Source of the DNA: Evernia prunastri
Lineage: Eukaryota > Ascomycota > Lecanoromycetes > Lecanorales > Parmeliaceae
NCBI GenBank assembly: GCA_003184365.1
Contig: NKYR01000125.1
Location: forward strand, 1 to 64,000
Length of the DNA: 64,000 bases
Reading direction: 5' to 3'
Below, piece by piece: positions 1-10,503 of the stretch; position 1 is the first letter of the stretch; every line of letters begins with the position of its first letter. The notes beneath the pieces were generated by a model. The model saw nothing but the letters and a program-made list of their open reading frames with translations, searched no databases and was not told where the DNA came from. A program made the translations under genes and the position numbers.

Positions 1-48
1 GAGTGGAAGACGGAGGAGAAAATAAGACGCCCACTTCACCACTAGAAC

Positions 49-140
49 CAGCGCCATTAGGATTCGAACCTAACACAAACTAAATACCTCCAGACCACAG
101 GAGGTAGACAGGATACTCCCCGGCTAGCCAGAAAGTCGCT
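49..140 (-). tRNA. degenerate tRNA-like element (possible pseudogene)
   Basis: On the minus strand, positions 73-57 form a textbook T-arm: stem TTAGG/CCTAA around loop TTCGAAT, containing the box B motif GGTTCGAATCC. It is followed by TGGCGCT (56-50), which could be the 3' acceptor strand. Positions 105-86 form an anticodon-like stem ACCTCC/GGAGGT, and a box A-like stretch lies near 120-131. The fit is poor elsewhere: the putative 5' acceptor strand (140-134) pairs at only about five of seven positions, and the anticodon loop has eight bases, so no anticodon can be read. A decayed tRNA or a chance box B is more likely than a working tRNA gene. Confidence 0.22.
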
Positions 141-1749
141 AGCTTCAGACGCGATGAATGCTCGACCATGCTCACAACGCTCGATTCCCACGCAATTGAA
201 GCAAAGGGTGGTAAGATGTCGACATCCCGAGCTTCCCCAGTCAAACAAGATTGTAGGAGAGCCTAGAAGAGCGTGGGAGGATTTGCACTGCCTGAGACTC
301 AATCCCTTCTTGACATCTCCTTAGCCCATTTTGGCTAGCTCCAGATCCTAGGGTAACAGAAAGTCCTCCAGCTAGTAGCTACAGGCTGACATCTCCCCGT
401 GGTGCTGGGGACCATTAGCTCTTAAAGGGAAGCCAAGATCAGTCTTTAGGATTCTAGGGATTCCTGCATGATCTCGTAGTGATAATTGCAATAGAGTCTA
501 TTAATATTATAGCATTGGGGACTGTTATTGTTCCCACGAGCTGCCCTGTGCTTTCCAGGGGTCCAGTTACCAGGCTTGATCGGCTCCAATCCCGCTAGGC
601 TTACCTTATTCCCGGGTCCAGGCGTGCCAGGCTCCAGTATTTTTTCCATGCAAGAACCCAGTCAATTCCTTAACCAGCTGCTCACGCGGTTAGTGCTTCA
701 ACGGCTCTTTCATATCCCGTTCGTATCAATCACCGCCTGGCTTTGCAGCACATTATTTTTTATTATTAAAACCTGCAGGAGCCTATCTTTTAAGAGGTCC
801 CTCATTCGCTGGCAATGAACTTCCGGTCCTATCAGGGAGTCTGGCCTTTCTCCCCCCTCTAAAGGAATGAGTACCTAGGGAGGGTGTCTGCGAAATGGAA
901 GAGTGAAGTTATTGCAGAAGAGGATGAAGCTTGAAGAAAGGAAAAAAGCCACTATGACGGGGTCAAGCCCAAGGACACGGTCGAGCCTCATGTTGCACGA
1001 GGCATGCTCAAATTCCCAACTCCCAGAAGTGTGGGACCCATGAGACCCAGATTTCCCCACTGTGTGGAGAGTTTTACCGACAGAATCTTCCCGCTCATGA
1101 GTCCCTTCGGAGGTAGGAATTCCAGCCGAATCATTGGTTTCCATTCAGCCGGATCATCACCTTGTCCATACCTTCCCTGGTCCGCTTCCCCCCTTCAACC
1201 CTTCCCCCCCATGCGCGCCAAGACGGACTGCAACATTTAAATGGTTAAGGTATTTTAATTGAGTACCTTAATTTAATACCTTCAAAGTACCTATTAATTA
1301 TTCAATTTAAAAAAAAAAAAATCTCACTGCACATCAAGCGACCAAGCTTTTCCCCTCTCGAGGTGCAACGCCATTTATTAAATAAATAACCACAAGAACT
1401 AAAGTAATAATTTATTATTCCTTTTAACTAATTAATGATTATGAATAATGACCCCTCGGATTAAAAAGGAACCTTGATGATGTGGCACTCTTCTTACTAC
1501 TCTGACAATCCCTCATGATCTCTCCATTTCTCTTTCCACACGTTATTATAACCAACCTTTCCTTCTTCTCCTTCTTCTTCACCACCACCACCATACCTAC
1601 TTCCCCAACCTCAATTACACTTCTTGCCATCACCATTGCCTTCGCCTTCCCCAAGCTCAATCACGCTCAGCCGAGTCATCAAAGCGAACCCCGATTGACC
1701 GTGTACTTACCAAAGAGCTTCAGCGAAGTAATTGATCCGAGTCATATGG
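141..1749. other. gene-free left flank with AT-rich tract
   Basis: No convincing gene. Open frames at 446-818 have no recognisable domain. Positions 1240-1450 are strongly AT-rich, with an A13 run near 1308-1320 and repeated GTACCTTAAT/TAATACCTT words, and contrast with the balanced composition on either side. The last 250 bases are pyrimidine-rich and probably hold the promoter and 5' leader of the methyltransferase gene. Confidence 0.5.
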
Positions 1750-3263
1750 ATGGGTTCAGGCACTGACCATATCTCCGTCGTGAGATCAGCCTTCCCCTTT
1801 TCTTCTCATCAGCACTGACACATAGCAGGATTCGAAGTATGACTATGATGGAAACGTTGGCTCGATCTTCGGAGACGCTTCGTGAGCAACCAGACCTTTT
1901 CCCTACTCAGCAGATACCCTCTGACTCGATGGTAGCCAAATGTCAATGGATAACGAGCTGAAATGCTACCGGATTGAGAATAATAGAAGATATCACACCT
2001 ATCGTGTGTTTGGATACCCCGCAGATGGGACTATAATCGCTTGGCTAATTGACTCAGGCGATGGTTCATACTGGATTCCCCATGACGATGAAGCTCTACG
2101 GCTTGACCATTACGCGTGAGTCTGCCCAGAGATTGCTTATTCTCCTTGACGGTTCTGACAAGTCGATCTGGAACTGTAGGCATCATATGTTCATCCTGAC
2201 GCTCAACAATGAGTTATTCTGCGCACCAATCCAGAACCCGAAAAGGATCATGGACGTGGGCACTGGCATTGGCATATGGGCATCGTATGGACTACAGCTC
2301 GGCCTCAAAAATCGTTTGACTGACACCTCCTAGGGATGTCGCAGACAAGTTTCCAGACGCCGAAGTGATCGGTACACCTCCGAACGACCCCGCTACAAGT
2401 TTCTGTACTGACGCGTCAATTCAGGAACAGATCTCTCTCCAACCTTCAGGGCAACTCCTGCCCCAAATCTCCGCTTCGAAATCGACGACTGCTGTAGCGA
2501 ATGGATTTACCCTCCCAACCACTTCGACTACGTCCACGTCCGGTTCCTCTACGCTAGTATTGCCGACTGGCCCGCCTTCTACAAAGAATGTTTTGAGTGA
2601 GCACTGCCCTCCCCAGAAATCACTTGGGTCCCCATAAACTAACCCCGACGCCTTGCAGTCACATCGCCCCAGGCGGCTACATCGAGCACAGCGAACCCGA
2701 TCCAAGATTAGTATCAGACGACGACTCCATCGCTCCAGGCGATGTAATGAATCGTTGCGATGACCTCGCGATGGAAATAAGTCAGAAGTTTGGGAAGGAT
2801 GTCATGATAGCGCCATTCCTCAAGAAAATGATTCAGGAAGCAGGCTTCGTCAACGTAGTGGAAAAGCGATACAAATGGCCCCTGGGCGAATGGGCTGTTG
2901 ATCGCAAGTTGAAGGATATTGGGCGCTGGAATATGCAGCATTGGCTTGAGGGATTAGATGCTTGGTCGTTGCGGCTGTTGACGCAGCACTGTGGGGTGAG
3001 TGAGGTTTTTGTGGAATCTGCCGTCACTTGATCCTAGGGAAACGAGGGTCGAGTATCAAGAAAGGTAAAGGCTGACTAGTGAGCAGTGGACGCCTGATGA
3101 AGTCAAGTCCTTCACAGCGCAAATGCGGACTTCTGTTATGAATCCAAAGCATCATGCTTATCAAACGATGTATGTCGTACTTCCAGCCTCCCGTCTCTCT
3201 GTTTTGAGCGGTGAAATTAACAAGCTTGACAGAGTCATTGTCTGCGCTCAGAAACCATTATGA
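1750..3263 (+). CDS. LaeA-like (UMTA-type) SAM-dependent methyltransferase
   Basis: Ten exons splice cleanly: 1750-1779, 1829-1881, 1936-2003, 2058-2115, 2180-2284, 2334-2371, 2425-2596, 2659-2995, 3087-3169, 3233-3263, giving 324 residues. The order of motifs matches the fungal LaeA/UMTA family: NNRRYHTYRDGSYWIPHDDE, then a helix ending HHMFILTLNNEL, then SAM motif I (DVGTGIGIWASDVADKFP), VIGTDLSP, FEIDDC, HVRFLYASIADW and APGGYIE, which is motif III. The family is a class I Rossmann fold that uses S-adenosylmethionine. LaeA itself is a nuclear regulator of secondary metabolism, but most family members are uncharacterised paralogues or cluster enzymes. The short variable N-terminus (MGSGTDHIS) and the many introns suggest a paralogue, not LaeA. 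No biosynthetic backbone gene lies nearby. The exact 5' exon is the least certain part. Confidence 0.85.
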
Positions 3264-3846
3264 CAACTCTCCAACTTTTGGATTTTCAAGTTCTAGGTCT
3301 TTCTTCTCAGCAAGTCCATCGCGGACGGAATTGAGGTCTTGCCTAGCATCACCGCATAGCTTTGACCCCATCACTTCCCATATTTTCAGGAGTGTTTACG
3401 AGATATGATATAGATGTAAGAGCTGAAGCAAGATGAGATATGACATTTATCAAGACCAGCTAAAGACCGATCTGAAATGATGATCTCGCTGTATATGACA
3501 ATCCCCTGAGACTAGGGTCCCAGCTTGCACTCAAGCCCTGTACTGAACTGATATCTCAATTCCCTCTAATGACCAATAAGTATGTCAGCCAATTTTGCGC
3601 CTTCGAACGCCGTCGTCCTCCATTCCTCATCCTCGTGTGTAGCCTCATCTTGGTGACCTTTGCTTGGGATAGGCATAGAACAACTTGAATCTCACTGTCC
3701 ATATATCAAGCACGACTTTCATACTGGCGGAACCCTTCTTTACGGTACTCTCATCTCCTTACAATTCTTTCAGCAGATGGGCATGCTAAAGCTTCCCTAC
3801 CTAGCTAGTTTACCAGGTGCACACAGAGTTTCTGCATAATAGCCCT
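3264..3846. other. intergenic, convergent 3' ends
   Basis: This segment separates the 3' ends of the methyltransferase gene and the minus-strand molybdopterin synthase gene. I see no coding signal, repeat or RNA gene; it presumably holds both 3' UTRs. Confidence 0.5.
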
Positions 3847-4137
3847 TCAACCAGAGCTCACCGGCGGTATGATCGCCCCCTCGTCTCCCACGTGAATCGC
3901 CACGCCTCCTTCTTCCACACTACGCTCTTCCTCAACATCCACATATTCCAAATTCACTGTCACAGCGCAGCTGTCCAGCACGGCCTTTGTGAAACCCGGA
4001 TACTGCTTCTCCAGAACGCCGAACAAGTCAGTGACGGCCATTGGAGCAGGTAGAATATCGGAGGATTTGCGCGTGAAGGAGGCAGCGGAGGCGAAGTAGA
4101 GGATGCGGAAATGGTTCGGGAAAAGGTTGTCGGACAT
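3847..4137 (-). CDS. molybdopterin synthase sulfur-carrier (small) subunit, MoaD/MOCS2A type
   Basis: A single-exon 96-residue protein with a ubiquitin-like MoaD fold. It opens with FRILYFASAASFTRKSSDIL, has the helix motif LFGVLEKQYPG, and ends VGDEGAIIPPVSSG. This subunit carries a thiocarboxylate on its C-terminal glycine and donates sulfur to precursor Z (cPMP) in molybdenum cofactor synthesis, acting with the large MoaE/MOCS2B subunit; in Aspergillus the equivalent is CnxG. Length and N-terminus fit the family. The tail ends Ser-Gly instead of the usual Gly-Gly, although the terminal glycine needed for thiocarboxylation is present. The start is the first ATG before the beta-strand. It is transcribed divergently from the exoribonuclease gene, about 410 bases away. 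Confidence 0.85.
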   Translation of the reverse strand: MSDNLFPNHFRILYFASAASFTRKSSDILPAPMAVTDLFGVLEKQYPGFTKAVLDSCAVTVNLEYVDVEEERSVEEGGVAIHVGDEGAIIPPVSSG

Positions 4138-4546
4138 CTGATCGAGGGCATCAAGATCAGTAGATAGTTTGACAAGATAGCTCGGGGAAAAGAGTGCACA
4201 GCAGGATTGGTTGAGAGTCAGGATGGTGTGTTTCTCTGAATGGAAGCCACAGGGCGCTTCTTCGGATAATACATGCTATTGTTTTTTATACTCATCATGC
4301 GTTCCGGAACTGAGTGAACGTAAAAGGAGAGCGGGGAAGACTTACACTGAACTTGTTTCGTGAGCGAAGAACGAGTCGGAGAACAAACCAGTCCGCATAG
4401 AATCAGAGGCGGAGACAAGCGCCAAGATTTTCAGCCCTATCAATCCCGAAAGCTTTGATTTTGATGAGCATCGGAATCAGGTCGTCAGTCTCGCGCATCA
4501 CTGGACCCTTCAATCTGCCGAAAGCAATGCTCGCCCATCCCCAATC
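4138..4546. promoter_or_regulatory. divergent intergenic region
   Basis: About 410 bases lie between the start codons of the molybdopterin synthase subunit (minus) and the mitochondrial exoribonuclease (plus), so both promoters must lie here. I see no clear TATA box or named operator. Short open frames inside have no similarity I recognise. Confidence 0.5.
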
Positions 4547-7500
4547 ATGGCAATGCAGCAGAGGCTCAGGGCGGTCCTGGACGCCCGAAGAGCCAGCAGA
4601 CTATGCTGGCGCTGCGCGCTGAACTCGCCCCGTTGCAACTCCACCAGTGCAGCGGGCGTGCTGGACAGCTCGAAGAGCACGGGCGGGGTTTCCTATGGCC
4701 CGGAACTGCAGCAGGAAATCGTGTCGGAGGCCGATTTGCCCCTTCGAGACTTTCGGATACGAGTCATGGCAGCTGGACGTCCGGTGACTTTGCCCGCTGG
4801 ACGTCCGCTTCTTACGAAGTTTCATAAGACGCCCAATACGGAGCCGGCGTCAAGAAGTTTGAGAGAAACACAAAGTGAATTGAGTCAAATCGATAAAAAG
4901 CCTCGTATACGAATAATGCACAATGGACAACCGATATCTTTGAGCAATACTTCACAGTCTCAATCGAAAAGAACCGCGAAAAGGCCTTCCACACGACATG
5001 TATCGGTTTTGAAGTTCCGAAAGTTTATGCGGAGAGACACGATCCCCCAGGAGGTCTTATCTAATTTGCCCCATATTCGTTTGAACGAACCGGAAAGCAA
5101 ATCGAGTGATGAAAAGCCTCGTATACGAAAAACGAACAATGGACAACCGGTGTCTTTGAGCAATACTTTACAGTCTCAATCCTTGAGCACCGTGCAAAAG
5201 CCTCCTATACAATATCAACCAGCGCCTTTGAGCTTCCGAAAGTATTTGGGTAACAGGGGGAAGAAAGTTCGAGACGCGGTTCCTAAGGTCGTATACAATC
5301 TGCCCCATACTCGTCGAGTTGTCGCGGCGACGGCTTCAAGAAGTTTGAACAAACCGGAAAGCGAATTGCGTCAGCCTAGGAGTAAGGCTGGTGGTAGTAT
5401 ACGAGTAATGACAAAAGAACAATCAGTGACTTTGAATACCATGTTACAAGCAATCCGAGGGCGTTTGCGACGCGATCAAGTCAAAGCTCTCGGCTGGATC
5501 TTGAAGAAGGTCTCGGTCAATTCCAAAAGCAAATCAGACCGGGCAACCCGTTTCTCGAGACCACGCATATATAAGGTCGGTACAGCTCCCGCTCGGGCAA
5601 CCCGTTTCTCGAAACCACGCATACACAAGGTCGGTACAGATCCCACTCGGGCAACCCGTTTCTCGAAACCACGCATACACAAGGTCGGTACAGATCCTAC
5701 TCAGGCTAATGTACCATATAATCGGTTCCGAACTGAGAAGGATGCTACCACTCGTTTGGTACATAAAGTTGGGCGACTTTTAGCCGAGCGTCCAACAGAC
5801 GCGAGTGGAGCCCCGTTAGAAGGCCAGCACGAAGATGATGATTTCCAGGATACATTGACATCCTTGCTAGATAGTTTCAGAAAGCTTCATCCCGCGAGTT
5901 TGCCCGATTCCAACAGAAAGATTGGGAAGTCAACCTCAAGAATACGCCGCTCTCGGGACCGCTCGAATCGACGGGTATCAACCTCAAACATGCGCTTCTC
6001 TCCTCGGGATCGCTTGATCCGACGGGTTGCACCAAGTGAGAGACTCACTTTCAATCATCGAAGCCTCGCTTCACCAAGACGATTGTTCTCGACCACGACT
6101 CACAGGGACGAAAACAGATACTACGCTACAGCGACTGTAAGTAAAAGGAAACTACGTTTGGCATTACACACACTAAACACTTCCGCAGAGTCAGATTGTG
6201 CAGGCTGATCCATCAATCGAGTCGTCCATCATCGAAACCAAACCAGAGGAGCTTCACAAAGTCAAATCCGTAGGAATCCGAGAGGTGCTTAGATTGTGGC
6301 AGGAGCAACATGACATTTCTCTAGCCGATGCGTCAGGTCAGCCTCCTTCAAGTACGCTTAGCGATACCCAGAACTTGTTCACACAGTCGGGAGAAGATGA
6401 GAGCTTTACCGCGGTTGCCCGGGACGATGATTTCGAAGATGATGACAACGTAGACTTCGGATCTGACGAGCCAACTCCTGACATCTTCGCCCATCAGATC
6501 TTCCTTCGACGAGGTGATCTCGTCGAATTAGTGTTAGTTATACGTCTGGATAGTTGAAGGTAGTGCAGACTGACGGTTACAGGGCGGCGTCAGAACCACT
6601 CTTGGCCATCTTTGTTCGAAATGTTGCCGATCAGTGCCAATTTTATACAATTCGAGGTGAATGGGTCCACCGAGAGCCAGGGGGTGCCCGGTGGGCTGTC
6701 TCGCGGTTTATCAATCCAGATGATCTGAACGATATTCTCCCATATCTTCCAGCTGAGGGGGTTGCCGAAGAGAAGATGGATCGCCTTCATCCTGTTGACT
6801 TCCATGCTCCCCGAGATGCTGGAGCGAAGGTCCTAGAGCAAATGTCGCTCTTCCACAAGACCGCCGACGCTGTGTTCAGAAAGCATGCGGATAGAATTAA
6901 CCGCCTTTACGAGATCATCGCCCCTTCTGGACCCTTTGCAGATCGGATCTATATGTCCCTGAAAGATATCGCCATGAAGGTCTTAATGAAGGAAGACCCT
7001 TCCGAACTCACGCAACCAATGATGTGGGCTGTTCATAGAGCTATAGCCCAATGTCAGAACATAATGTGGGATCAGATGAACTACCGTCAGAATCCTATAT
7101 ACGAGATCTATCCTCAGCAAGGCTTGAAGTACATATCTCAAGTCAGAGAATGGGTTCGTGAGTACCAAGAAGGGATAATCCAAGACACAACGAATGAATC
7201 GATGTTTAACATGGATTCTGTGGTGATGGCCGCAACACGTTCGCTCAACCCCATTGCAACATTCGTAAAGAAAGCCCGACTTGCTATAGAGCAAAGTCGA
7301 CGAACAAGACCCCTCTCAGAATCCGGTCTCATTGGTCCAAGCTCGGTCAGAGTAAACATTGACGAGATGACTCTTGGCATGCCGTACAATGAGTTTCAAA
7401 TGGAAGACTTTGATGAAAACGAGAGGACTATAATCCATTATCTTGACGTGTGGACGACTTCGTCATACGTCAACGCTTATACAAATCTAGCATCTCTGGG

Positions 7501-9316
7501 TCCCATGATCCTTCGTGCTGTAGGGATGTATGAAGGATTTGAGCTGGATGAATCTAGAGGGTATACCCTTCTTCAAGAATTAGGCGTCATCAAGCCGTGG
7601 GAAAATAGAACTGTGTATAAGCACAGGAATCTGAGACTTCCCGGACACGATGGCCGCTCGGGAGAGGCAAGCAAATTATTGCTCAAATCTCATAATGAGA
7701 CCAAGGTGTTCGAGCCAAAGGATTCCATGGAAGGCTTGAGAAAGGACTGGGGTGACATGCCAGTTTTCTGCATCGACAGTGCAGAGACTCTGGAACGTGA
7801 TGATGGAGTTTCTTTGGAGCTTATTGACAATGATCCATCTGCTTTTTGGGTGCATATTCACGTCGCCAACCCATCTGCTTTCATTGACCCCGGCTCTAGC
7901 ACGGCAAAGTACGCAGCATCGCTCGGAGAATCGGTCTACTTCCCGGAAAGAAAATATCCCATGCTAAGCCCCAAGTTGACAAAAAATCACTTCAGTCTTG
8001 CGGATGATCGGCCTTGTATCACCTTCAGTGCAAAGCTGTCTGCAGATGGTGACTTGCTCGAGAAGAAGGTAACTCCAGGAATCGTCCGCAACGTCCATTA
8101 TCTTACGCCTCGAATGGTGGGACGTGGCCTTGGCTTGTCCGTGCCCAACGAAGAGGTGGAGACTGTGTCAATATTGACGGTGGGCGGACGCATGCCCACT
8201 CCGCCCACCGATGAATTGAGCCAGACGCCTAAAGAGCTGACAGATCCTGGACATATCAAGGTGCTACACAAATTGCTCGAACTTGGTGCAGCCGCTCGTC
8301 ACAAGCGAGCCAAGGCTGGAGCTCCGGACTTCTACTCATCGGCCCGCATAGCAAGCACTTACCCAGTGGTCTATCTATCCGGACTCGTAAACACGTACTT
8401 CAGGATCAACGACAAGAACGTAAGGCGATACGAGGGCGATCCCATCATCGCTCTGCAAAGGACCACGGAAGCCTACGGCCTGGTGGCCAAGATGGTCTCG
8501 GACCTCATGGTCATAGCCGGCGACGTCGGCGCCTCCTGGTGCGCCGAACGCAACATCCCCATCCCCTACCGGGGCATCATCCGCAACCCCGAACCGGCCT
8601 CCCCGCCCGAAGCCTTCAGGCGCGACGTGCTCGAGCCCAAGATCGCCAAGTACGGCCGGGCGGACCAGAGCGACCTGCACCGCTACATGCGGCTCGTCGG
8701 GCAGGCCCACGCCTCGGACCGGCCGCTGGAGCACCACGCCCTCGGCCTCCCGGCCTACTGCAAAGCCACGTCCCCGCTCCGCCGCTACATCGACCTGTAC
8801 GCCCACTGGCAGATCGAAGCCGCGATCCGGCACGAGGCCGCCACGGGAACCTCCCTCGTCGGCCGCACGGACGACAACGCCTCCTCCGCCCCCACCTCCG
8901 GCTCATCCTCTCACCTGCCCTTCTCGCGCGCCGAGGTCGAAACCTACGCCGGCGGCGCCATCCACCGCGAGCGCAAGATCGCCCTGGCCAAGACGGCCTC
9001 GACCCGGCACTGGCTCTGCCAGGCGCTCTTCCGCGCCCTCCACTTCGGCGAAGCTCCCCTGCCGGCGACGGTCGAGGTGACGACCATGGAGGGCCGCGCC
9101 CGGCGCGGCCACTTCCCGGGGTGGCTCGGGGCGTGGAGCGTCAAGGTGCAGCTGCGGGACGCGCCCGTCGTGGCGGCCGAGGGCGGCTGGCGGGTCGGGG
9201 ACGTGTGGGAGGCGAGGCTGGCGGGGGTGGATACTTATCATAAGAATATCGACGTGGAGCCTGTTCGGTTGGTGGAGAGTTTGGAGAGGGGGAGGGGGAG
9301 GGAGAGGGGGGGTTGA
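4547..9316 (+). CDS. mitochondrial RNB-family 3'-5' exoribonuclease (Cyt-4/Dss1-like)
   Basis: Three exons (4547-6136, 6189-6532, 6583-9316) give about 1555 residues. The start MAMQQRLRAVLDARRASRLC is an arginine-rich mitochondrial presequence. The RNB catalytic domain lies in the last exon: VFCIDSAETLERDDGVSLE carries the metal-binding Asp pattern, then YFPERKYPMLSPKL, and ATSPLRRYIDL near the C-terminal part. Relatives are Neurospora CYT-4 and yeast Dss1, which degrade or trim mitochondrial RNA; Dss1 works with the Suv3 helicase. The protein is several hundred residues longer than I expect for CYT-4. The excess is exon 1, a basic low-complexity region with an 18-residue unit repeated three times (5541-5702) and a looser 72-residue repeat. 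The final ~850 bases are strikingly GC-rich compared with the rest. Enzyme identity is firm; whether all of exon 1 is translated is less certain. Confidence 0.85.
4901..5182 (+). repeat. 216-bp imperfect coding duplication
   Basis: The segment starting cctcgtatacgaa at 4901 recurs at 5117, an offset of 216 bases (72 codons). Both copies continue with acaatggacaaccg and tctttgagcaatact and encode PRIRIMHNGQPISLSNT versus PRIRKTNNGQPVSLSNT. Weaker relatives occur at about 4753 (FRIRVMAAGRPVTL) and 5398 (IRVMTKEQSVTL), so the N-terminal extension was probably built by repeated duplication. Confidence 0.8.
5541..5702 (+). repeat. three 54-bp tandem repeats within coding sequence
   Basis: Three head-to-tail 54-base units start at 5541, 5595 and 5649. 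Each begins gggcaacccgtttctcga and encodes ATRFSKPRIHKVGTDPTR or a close variant. Units two and three are almost identical; unit one differs at several bases. The period is a multiple of three, so the frame is preserved. Confidence 0.9.
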
Positions 9317-9803
9317 GTTGAGTTGTGGGGGTTTGGGCAGGTTTGCATTGTTTTGGACCTTACTTTTCGGAGTTATATTCAGATACCCAAACAGTCCTCC
9401 ACTATATATTATATGTATTATGCTCGCCTTTCGACACTCGTGTTGGGATTGCCCATTCTACAGCAGCGAGAAGAGTCACAGGGTGCAGAGCAAGTGAGGT
9501 TAGCTTGCCTCACGGCAAACAATCTGGAGAGATATTCTACTCAAGCAAACGATCGTGAGAAATGCTTCTTCAGGCATAGATTGATACTGTAACGACTGAA
9601 TATTCATCCATTCATCAATCTCCCTCCACCCCTTCGAACCTTTTCCATCTTCACATATCTCATAGCTGTCCCCTCCTCCATTTCCATTTCCCTTCCTATC
9701 TCCACCCCCATCACCCCGTCCACAATCCTCCTCATCCCTACATCCCCTCCTCCACCCTCCCCATTCACCTACCACCAACCACCACCCACCACCCCTCCCT
9801 CAC
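9317..9803. other. intergenic, convergent 3' ends
   Basis: The exoribonuclease gene ends in a G-rich run, and this gap then leads to the 3' end of the minus-strand GFA gene. Positions 9600-9800 are C/T-rich on the plus strand. No gene or RNA is apparent. Confidence 0.5.
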
Positions 9804-10503
9804 TCACTCCGGCGGGCCCTGAAACGTATGCGCGACCTCGGGCTGCCAGCCCAGCCGGTCCTTCCCGAAGATCTCCGCCTTGACGGGGAAGGCGCCGCTG
9901 CCCTGGAGCAGGCCCGTGCGGACGACGATCTTGGGCCCGAGGACGGTCTGGTGGTGGTAGATGTGGGCGGTGCAGTTGGGGCAGTAGTAGCAGTTCACGG
10001 GCTTGCCTGTACGCAAGGGCAAGGGCTTCAGCGAAGATGTTTTTTTGCTCTCTTTCTCTCTTCTGGGTGTGGTGGAGGATGGGTGGTTGTTGGGGAGTTG
10101 GAAGGGAAGGTGGGGAAGACGAGGAGGAACAGATGGATAGATATGTGAATAACGTACCAGAGTCACCGTAGTAGGTGTAGGTCTTTGTGGAGCCCTTTGT
10201 GATTTTGAGGTCTCCTTCGTTGGCCATTTGGTTGAGGGTGCATTCGCTGCCGCTGAGCAGCTTGCAGGCGTTGCAGTGGCTGTAGGGATAAAAGAGCATC
10301 GGTTCTCATCAGCTATGTTTTCATGGGTTTGGACGGAAGGATGGTGTTGGATGGATAGATGGATGGTTGGATGGCAGTGGGCACTGGACTCGAGAAGGAG
10401 GTGTTGAAATGGATGGGACGTACCAAAGGATGTGGGCGTCACCGTCGATCTTGGTGGTCCATTCCGTCTGGCCGCAGTGGCATTTGCCTTGGTACGTCGT
10501 CAT
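9804..10503 (-). CDS. GFA/CENP-V (Mss4-like) zinc-binding protein
   Basis: Three exons on the minus strand (10503-10424, 10279-10158, 10006-9804) encode 134 residues. The start MTTYQGKCHCGQTEW supplies the first Cys pair. Splicing creates CHCNACKLLSG, the central Cys motif of the family, and the third exon adds YYCPNCTAHIY and the terminal WQPEVAHTFQGPP. These cysteines bind two zinc ions in the Mss4-like beta fold. The family is named after a glutathione-dependent formaldehyde-activating enzyme, but most fungal copies have no proven substrate, so calling this an S-(hydroxymethyl)glutathione synthase would be overreach. Length is normal for the fungal single-domain form. Exon 3 is markedly GC-rich. 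Confidence 0.85.

Noticed and set aside
446..818. Open frames near the left edge with Pro/Gly repeats suggestive of a retroelement gag remnant
   Set aside because: No zinc knuckle, protease, reverse transcriptase or terminal repeats are visible.
8375..9243. Long open frames on both strands overlapping the exoribonuclease C-terminus
   Set aside because: They are shadows caused by very GC-rich codons; the RNB frame has the family motifs and the others are Arg/Gly/Pro repeats.
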